A DNA stretch of 9,444 bases. Origin: Beijerinckiaceae bacterium (GTDB lineage Bacteria; Pseudomonadota; Alphaproteobacteria; Rhizobiales; Beijerinckiaceae). The first letter of the stretch is position 1; every line of letters begins with the position of its first letter. Shown here piece by piece: positions 5,720-9,444 of this stretch. Made by a program: the position numbers and the translations under genes. Under the pieces are notes generated by a model. That model was not told where the DNA came from. It ran no database searches and saw only the letters and a list, made by a program, of their open reading frames with translations. The stretch covers positions 1 to 9,444 of the forward strand of contig JAKONB010000149.1 of assembly GCA_022702195.1 (NCBI GenBank). Reading direction: 5' to 3'.

Positions 5720-6286
5720 ATGGCCATGACGCGACCCCCGAAGCCGGTGCGCAAGCGAACCACCCTCGCCCGATTGCGGGTTCGCCCGCTGGTCGGGGAC
5801 CGGACCCGTGGCCATCTGCTGGCCGGGCCGGTGGTGATCCCCTGCGCCCTCGGGCGGTCCGGCCTGACCCGGCGCAAGCGCGAGGGGGACGGCGCCTCGC
5901 CCTGCGGGGCCTTCCGCCTGCGGATCGGCTTCTACCGGCCGGACGTGTTCGCCGCTCGGCCCCGCAGCGCCCTCCCCCTGCGGCCAACCCGGCCGCAGGA
6001 CGGCTGGTGCGACCAGGCGGAGGACCGGCGCTACAACCGCCCCCTCGCCCTGCCCTGCCCCGGCGTGAGCGCCGAGCGGATGTGGCGGGCGGACGGGCTC
6101 TACGACGTGGTGATCGACCTCGACTACAATCGCGGCCCGATCCGGCCGCGGCGCGGCTCGGCGATCTTCCTGCATTGCGCGCGGCCGGGCTACGTGCCGA
6201 CGGAAGGCTGCGTCGCGCTGCGACGCGCGGATCTGGTGCGGCTGCTGCGCCGCATCGGTCCGGCAACCCGCCTGCGGATCGGCTGA
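5720..6286 (+). CDS. YkuD-type L,D-transpeptidase family protein without signal peptide
   Basis: The 188-residue protein carries the YkuD catalytic signature near its C-terminus: IFLHCARPGYVPTEGCVALR (149-168), with conserved H152, the nucleophile C164 in 'T-E-G-C', and R168/R169 just after. The N-terminal half has the strand pattern typical of a short alphaproteobacterial branch, including CALGRSGLTRRKREGDGASP (42-61), where an active-site loop forms over the substrate. YkuD enzymes make 3-3 crosslinks in peptidoglycan, or anchor proteins to it, using a cysteine to attack a tetrapeptide at meso-diaminopimelate. No hydrophobic signal segment is visible: the first 25 residues are basic and polar. 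Export is therefore unexplained, and a cytoplasmic role or non-classical route is possible. The ATG at 5720 lies 9 nt after GAGAG; a second ATG two codons later is equally possible. The gene converges with the MFS gene, 15 bp apart. Confidence 0.88.
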   Translation: MAMTRPPKPVRKRTTLARLRVRPLVGDRTRGHLLAGPVVIPCALGRSGLTRRKREGDGASPCGAFRLRIGFYRPDVFAARPRSALPLRPTRPQDGWCDQAEDRRYNRPLALPCPGVSAERMWRADGLYDVVIDLDYNRGPIRPRRGSAIFLHCARPGYVPTEGCVALRRADLVRLLRRIGPATRLRIG

Positions 6287-6301
6287 CGGCGCCATCCCGT
6301 C

Positions 6302-7621
6302 TCAGGCCCGGGCCGGCAGCGCGCCCGACGGCGCGGGGGGCGGCGGCGCCCGCCTCGGCAGGGTCAGGATCGCAAGGGCGGCGAGCAGACACAGGAGCCC
6401 GGCGGCGAAGAAGGCCGGCAGGTAGCTCGCCAGGGCGGTGCGCGACACGCCGGCGCCGTAGGCGATCGCCGCCGCGCCGAGCTGGTGCCCGGCGAAGACC
6501 CATCCGAAGACCAGATTGGCCCGCTCACGCCCGAACCGCGCGGCAACGAGCCGGACGGTGGGGGGCACCGTGGCGATCCAGTCGAGCCCGTAGAAGACCG
6601 CGAACAGCGATAGGCCCACGAAGGAGAAATCCGAGAACGGGAGAAACAGCAGCGAGAGGCCGCGCAGGCCGTAATACCAGAACAAGAGCCAGCGATTGTC
6701 GTAGCGGTCCGACAGCCAGCCCGAGGCCACGGTGCCGACGAAGTCGAACACCCCCATGGCCGCCAGCACGCTCGCCCCCTGGACCGGGCCGATGCCGTAA
6801 TCGGCGCAGAGCGGGATGAAATGGGTCTGGATCAGGCCGTTGGTGCTGGCGCCGCAGATGAAGAACGTGCCGAACAGGACCCAGAACACGCGGGTGGCCG
6901 CCGCCTCGCGCAGGGCGGCGATGGCACCGCCGGCGCTGGGAGCCGGACCTCCGGCCGCGGCGACCGGCGCCGTCTCGCCGTAGGGGGCGAGCCCGACATC
7001 CTCGGGCCGGTCGCGCATCAGCGCCAGGACGGCGAGGGCCGCCACCATCAGAAGGGCGCAGATCGCCAGGAGCGCGGCCCGCCATCCCAGCCGCTCGGTG
7101 AGGCTGGCGAGCAGGGGCAGCACCACGAGCTGGCCGGTGGCCGAACTGGCGGTGAGCAGGCCGACCACGAGGCCGCGCCTGTGGGAGAACCAGCGCGTCG
7201 CCACCGTGGCGCCGAGCACCAGGGCGGTGAGCCCCGTGCCGATGCCGACGATCACCCCCCAGAGCAGGACGAGCTGCCAGACCCGGCTCATCCCCAGGGA
7301 GGCCAGCAGGCCGCCGGCGATCAGCGTCAGCGCGATCAGCACGATGCGGCGCGGGCCGTAGCGGTTCATCAGGGCGGCGGCGAACGGACCCATCAGCCCG
7401 AACAGCACGAGGCGGACCGCCAGGGCCGACGCGATCGTCGCCGTGTCCCAGCCGAATTCCTTCTGGAGCGGCAGGATCAGAACGCCGGGCGCGCCCACCG
7501 CCCCGGCGGTCACCAGCATGGTCAGGAAGGTGACGGCCGCGACCACCCAGCCGTAATGGATTCCCCGGCGCGCGAACGCGCCCGCGAGGACATCCGACGA
7601 TGTGACCTGCTGCCCGACCAT
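6302..7621 (-). CDS. Major facilitator superfamily (MFS) transporter
   Basis: A 439-residue, probably 12-span inner-membrane transporter. Each half carries the MFS loop 2-3 motif: GPFAAALMNRYGPRR (78-92) in the N half and GTVASGWLSDRYDNR (296-310) in the C half. A hydrophilic central loop (about 203-240, starting with RDRPEDVGL) separates the halves, and the tail is rich in proline and alanine. The opening IHYGWVVAAVTFLTML and the RPED motif recall the monocarboxylate/oxalate-formate antiporter-like MFS groups, but the substrate and direction cannot be assigned. The start at 7621 is preferred over the ATG at 7693, because GGAG lies about 9 nt upstream and the extra 24 residues look unlike the family. 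The divergent MarR gene and the inverted repeat near this start suggest MarR-controlled expression, which would fit efflux or uptake of a small aromatic or toxic compound. That last step is inference. Confidence 0.9.
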   Translation of the reverse strand: MVGQQVTSSDVLAGAFARRGIHYGWVVAAVTFLTMLVTAGAVGAPGVLILPLQKEFGWDTATIASALAVRLVLFGLMGPFAAALMNRYGPRRIVLIALTLIAGGLLASLGMSRVWQLVLLWGVIVGIGTGLTALVLGATVATRWFSHRRGLVVGLLTASSATGQLVVLPLLASLTERLGWRAALLAICALLMVAALAVLALMRDRPEDVGLAPYGETAPVAAAGGPAPSAGGAIAALREAAATRVFWVLFGTFFICGASTNGLIQTHFIPLCADYGIGPVQGASVLAAMGVFDFVGTVASGWLSDRYDNRWLLFWYYGLRGLSLLFLPFSDFSFVGLSLFAVFYGLDWIATVPPTVRLVAARFGRERANLVFGWVFAGHQLGAAAIAYGAGVSRTALASYLPAFFAAGLLCLLAALAILTLPRRAPPPPAPSGALPARA

Positions 7622-7651
7622 GGGTCTCGCTCCGTGCGCAAGCGCCGATTG

Positions 7652-7670
7652 GTGCAATAGGCGTATGCAC
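7652..7670. promoter_or_regulatory. Candidate MarR operator (19-bp inverted repeat)
   Basis: GTGCA (7652-7656) and TGCAC (7666-7670) form an inverted repeat around a 9-bp centre, itself nearly symmetric (TA-GGCG-TA). It lies 31-49 bp upstream of the MFS start in the MFS/MarR gap. Length and spacing fit MarR-family operators. A minus-strand TTCAAA next to it, then TATTGC within it, could be a weak promoter for the transporter. The rest of the 294-bp gap holds only a small GC hairpin (7876-7893) just before the MarR start. Confidence 0.4.
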
Positions 7671-7915
7671 ACCCTTTGAACAGGCGTCGTCATCGGGGGA
7701 TCGATGCGACACCGGATGATCTGCTAAGGCGGGACCGCGCGTCCGTCTCCGGTGCCACGGCCGGGCTGGCGAAGATCCCGGATTTTCTGCGGGTCCGGGG
7801 GCCAGGATCGGTCCCACTCCGTCCTCTCCCCGACCGGACGCGATCGTGATCGGCTGGCCCGGGAACCGGCTTGCCGGGAGGGGCTTCGCTCCCAGGGGCT
7901 CGGAACGGAACCGAT

Positions 7916-8365
7916 ATGGACGAAGAACGCGCCGTGACGGCCTCAGCCTCGGACGGGGCCTGTCATTGTCTCGCCGTCCGCCAGGGGGCGCGCCAGCTCA
8001 CGCGGCTCTACGATCGCCACCTCGCACCGACGGGGTTGCGGGCGACGCAATACGCCCTGCTGCGCAGGCTGAGCCGCCTCGGTCCGGTCTCGATCAATGC
8101 CCTGGCCGAGGCCATGGTGATGGACCGCACCACCATGGGCCGCGCCCTGCGCCCGCTGCAGCGGACCGGCCTCGTGGCCATCGACCCCGGCCCGGATGGC
8201 CGGACCCGAGCGCTCAGGCTCACGGATGATGGGAGGACGCGGGTCGCCTCGGCCGTGCCGTTCTGGCGGGAGGCCCAGGCCGCGTTCGAGGCGCAATACG
8301 GCGCGCAACGCGCCCAGGATCTGAACGCGGCCATGGCGCGGGTGGTGGCCACCGTTCCGGGGTGA
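7916..8365 (+). CDS. MarR-family transcriptional regulator
   Basis: The 149-residue protein has the MarR layout: an N-terminal dimerisation helix (about 17-40), then a winged helix-turn-helix. LGPVSINALAEAMVMDRTTM (55-74) is the helix-turn-helix with the family's 'L-A-x-x-(M/L)-x-x-D-x-(T/S)-(T/S)' recognition helix. TGLVAIDPGPDGRTRALRLTDDG (84-106) is the wing, with its conserved D94-G95-R96. A C-terminal helical segment completes the dimer interface. MarR proteins are usually dimeric repressors released by small phenolic ligands or oxidation. Two cysteines at 16 and 18, just before the first helix, could be redox-sensitive, as in OhrR-type members; this is speculation. The ATG at 7916 is preferred over the in-frame TTG at 7871 because GGAACGGAA stands just upstream and the family starts about there. 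It is divergent from the MFS gene, its likely target. Its stop is 2 bp from the convergent yggS stop. Confidence 0.92.
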   Translation: MDEERAVTASASDGACHCLAVRQGARQLTRLYDRHLAPTGLRATQYALLRRLSRLGPVSINALAEAMVMDRTTMGRALRPLQRTGLVAIDPGPDGRTRALRLTDDGRTRVASAVPFWREAQAAFEAQYGAQRAQDLNAAMARVVATVPG

Positions 8366-8367
8366 GA

Positions 8368-9078
8368 TCAATCCCGGCGGGGGCGCTCGCCGAAGATGGC
8401 GGTGCCGACCCGGACATGGGTCGCGCCCATCTGGATCGCGGCCGGGTAATCGGCGCTCATGCCCATCGACAGGATGGGCAGGTTGTGACGGTCCGCGATG
8501 CGGGCGAGCAGGGCGAAATGGGCCGACGGGGGCGCCTCGGCGGGGGGGATGCACATCAGGCCCTGGATCGCGAGGCCGTGCGTGTCGCGACACTCGGCCA
8601 GGAGCACGTCGACCTGGGCGGGGGAGACCCCGGCCTTCTGCGGCTCGTCGCCGGTATTGACCTGGATCAGGAGCTTCGGCGCGCGCCCGCAGCGCGCGAT
8701 CTCCTTGGCCAGGGCGGCGGCCAGCGAGAGCCGGTCGAGCCCGTGGATCACGTCGAACAGCTCCACCGCCTCGCGCGCCTTGTTGGACTGGAGCGGACCC
8801 ACGAGGTGCAGCTCCACGTCGGGGAAGCGCTCGCGCAGGGCGGGCCATTTCGCCCGTGATTCCTGGACGTAGTTCTCCCCGAAGATCCGGTGCCCCGCCT
8901 CGAGGGCCGGCACGATGCCCTCGGCGGCGATGAGCTTGGAGACGGCTACGAGCTGGACCGAGGCCGGGTCGCGCTCGGAATCCTCAGCCGCCTGCCGGAT
9001 CTGGGCGCGCACCGCGTTCAGCCCCAGCACGACGTCGGCGGCGAAGGGGTGAGCGCTCGGGTGGGGCGAATCGGCCAT
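8368..9078 (-). CDS. yggS: YggS/PLPBP-family pyridoxal phosphate homeostasis protein
   Basis: The 236-residue protein fits the single-domain PLP-binding YggS (PLPBP, PipY) family, a TIM-barrel related to alanine racemase. The PLP lysine is K48 in LVAVSK (43-48). Other family blocks follow in order: FGENYVQE (66-73), HLVGPLQSNK (91-100), IHGLDRL (111-117), IQVNTGDEPQKAG (138-150), GLMCIPP (173-179), and the phosphate-binding end LSMGMSADYPAAIQMGATHV (203-222) with VRVGTAIFG. Members have no strong enzyme activity; they buffer PLP and affect amino-acid and B6 balance. The start at 9078 places the first helix normally. The frame stays open upstream to 9288, but that extension is low-complexity and would overlap the leuS start. 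The gene is divergent from leuS across 187 bp. In many alphaproteobacteria the two genes are neighbours, by my recollection. Confidence 0.96.
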   Translation of the reverse strand: MADSPHPSAHPFAADVVLGLNAVRAQIRQAAEDSERDPASVQLVAVSKLIAAEGIVPALEAGHRIFGENYVQESRAKWPALRERFPDVELHLVGPLQSNKAREAVELFDVIHGLDRLSLAAALAKEIARCGRAPKLLIQVNTGDEPQKAGVSPAQVDVLLAECRDTHGLAIQGLMCIPPAEAPPSAHFALLARIADRHNLPILSMGMSADYPAAIQMGATHVRVGTAIFGERPRRD

Positions 9079-9170
9079 GGTCTCGTTTTCTCGTGCGTGC
9101 GGCGTGTCCGCCCGGGGATGATCCTTCCGAACGCGCTTCGCAAGGCGAGGCTCCCATCTCGGCCGACGTG

Positions 9171-9198
9171 TTGACCGGCCGACATCCCGTGGTAGTCC
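9171..9198 (+). promoter_or_regulatory. Candidate leuS promoter
   Basis: TTGACC (9171-9176) is a good alphaproteobacterial -35 box. TAGTCC (9193-9198), 16 nt later, keeps only the first two consensus bases of a -10. It lies about 67 bp before the leuS start, in the gap between divergent genes. The -35 is convincing and the -10 is not. Confidence 0.4.
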
Positions 9199-9265
9199 GG
9201 CGGCCGACCTCCTTGCCGGGCGTGCCGCCACGCCGCCCGCCTCCTCCATCGAACGGCGTCCGGCC

Positions 9266-9444
9266 ATGACCAACCCTGCCCGCCCCATTGCTCCCGAGCG
9301 CTACAACGCCAAGGAGACCGAGCCGCGCTGGCAGGAGGCCTGGAACGCGGCGTCGATCTACCGGACCTCCAACGCGGACGGGCGCCCGAAATACTACGTG
9401 CTGGAGATGTTCCCCTACCCGTCCGGGCGCATCCACATGGGCCA
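9266..9444 (+). CDS. leuS: Leucyl-tRNA synthetase, N-terminal fragment
   Basis: Only the first 59 codons are in the window. The protein opens with the class I leucyl-tRNA synthetase beginning: RYNAKETEPRWQEAWN (12-27), a stretch in which the family typically has 'Y-x-x-x-x-x-E-x-x-W-Q-x-x-W', then KYYVLEMFPYPSGRIHMG (42-59). The HIGH-type ATP-binding motif HMGH begins at H57, and its last histidine is cut by the window end. The enzyme charges tRNA-Leu with leucine in the cytosol and in bacteria also edits mischarged tRNA through a CP1 domain not seen here. The ATG at 9266 gives the standard N-terminus, although no strong ribosome binding site precedes it. The gene is essential housekeeping and is divergent from yggS. 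Confidence 0.97.
   Translation, partial: MTNPARPIAPERYNAKETEPRWQEAWNAASIYRTSNADGRPKYYVLEMFPYPSGRIHMG

Noticed and set aside
5481..6503. Long minus-strand frames antisense to the YkuD gene (also 5381-6295)
   Set aside because: Low-complexity Arg/Ala/Gly-rich translations over a gene with an intact catalytic motif on the other strand. Only the last third of a kilobase, outside the YkuD gene, is mentioned as a finding.
9079..9265. T-box or leader-peptide attenuator for leuS
   Set aside because: No T-box sequence, Leu-codon run or attenuator pair was seen, and such control is not typical of alphaproteobacterial leuS.
9079..9288. Longer yggS start at 9288
   Set aside because: The extra 70 residues are low-complexity, absent from the family, and would overlap the leuS start.

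Overview
The window is a high-GC stretch, about 70 percent GC by eye, packed with ordinary chromosomal genes on both strands. Gene content and neighbourhood point to an alphaproteobacterium of the Hyphomicrobiales (Rhizobiales), plausibly Methylobacterium or a relative. The pointers are dapD, an OmpR-type response regulator resembling alphaproteobacterial CenR, an exportless YkuD protein, and a divergent yggS/leuS pair. The genus is inferred from sequence style and was not tested by any search. I see no tRNA, rRNA, insertion sequence, CRISPR array or phage gene.

Layout, left to right. Positions 1-264 hold the C-terminal end of a YegS/DagK-type lipid kinase. It is followed on the same strand by a TerC-family membrane protein (349-1089). 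A strong bidirectional terminator (1125-1158) separates TerC from a convergent, secreted class A-like acid phosphatase (1186-2037, minus). The long minus-strand block that follows reads, in transcription order: response regulator (5366-4680), a small cyclic-nucleotide-binding-fold protein (4583-4104), DapD of lysine and diaminopimelate synthesis (4021-3176), and an alpha/beta-hydrolase-fold protein without a visible nucleophile (3049-2171). Gaps of 80-130 bp and hairpins suggest several transcription units rather than one operon.

A 353-bp gene-free region (5367-5719) separates the response regulator from a divergent YkuD L,D-transpeptidase-like gene (5720-6286, plus). It is less GC-rich than its surroundings and carries a candidate promoter, three GANTC sites and a short palindrome. 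The YkuD gene converges on an MFS transporter (6302-7621, minus). That transporter is divergent from a MarR-family regulator (7916-8365, plus), and a 19-bp inverted repeat next to the transporter start is a candidate operator. The regulator converges, with only 2 bp between stop codons, on a YggS/PLPBP-family PLP-binding protein (8368-9078, minus). The last gene is the 5' end of leuS (9266 to the window end), divergent from yggS.

No conspicuous new defence, mobile or biosynthetic system is visible. Functional themes are the cell envelope (lipid kinase, DapD supplying diaminopimelate, YkuD protein, possible CenR-like regulator), metal or solute transport (TerC, MFS) and housekeeping (YggS, LeuS). 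The points most worth a second look are the hydrolase-fold protein lacking a nucleophile beside dapD, the cyclic-nucleotide-binding-fold protein with a degenerate binding cassette beside the response regulator, the regulatory region upstream of that regulator, the YkuD protein without a signal peptide, and the MFS/MarR pair.
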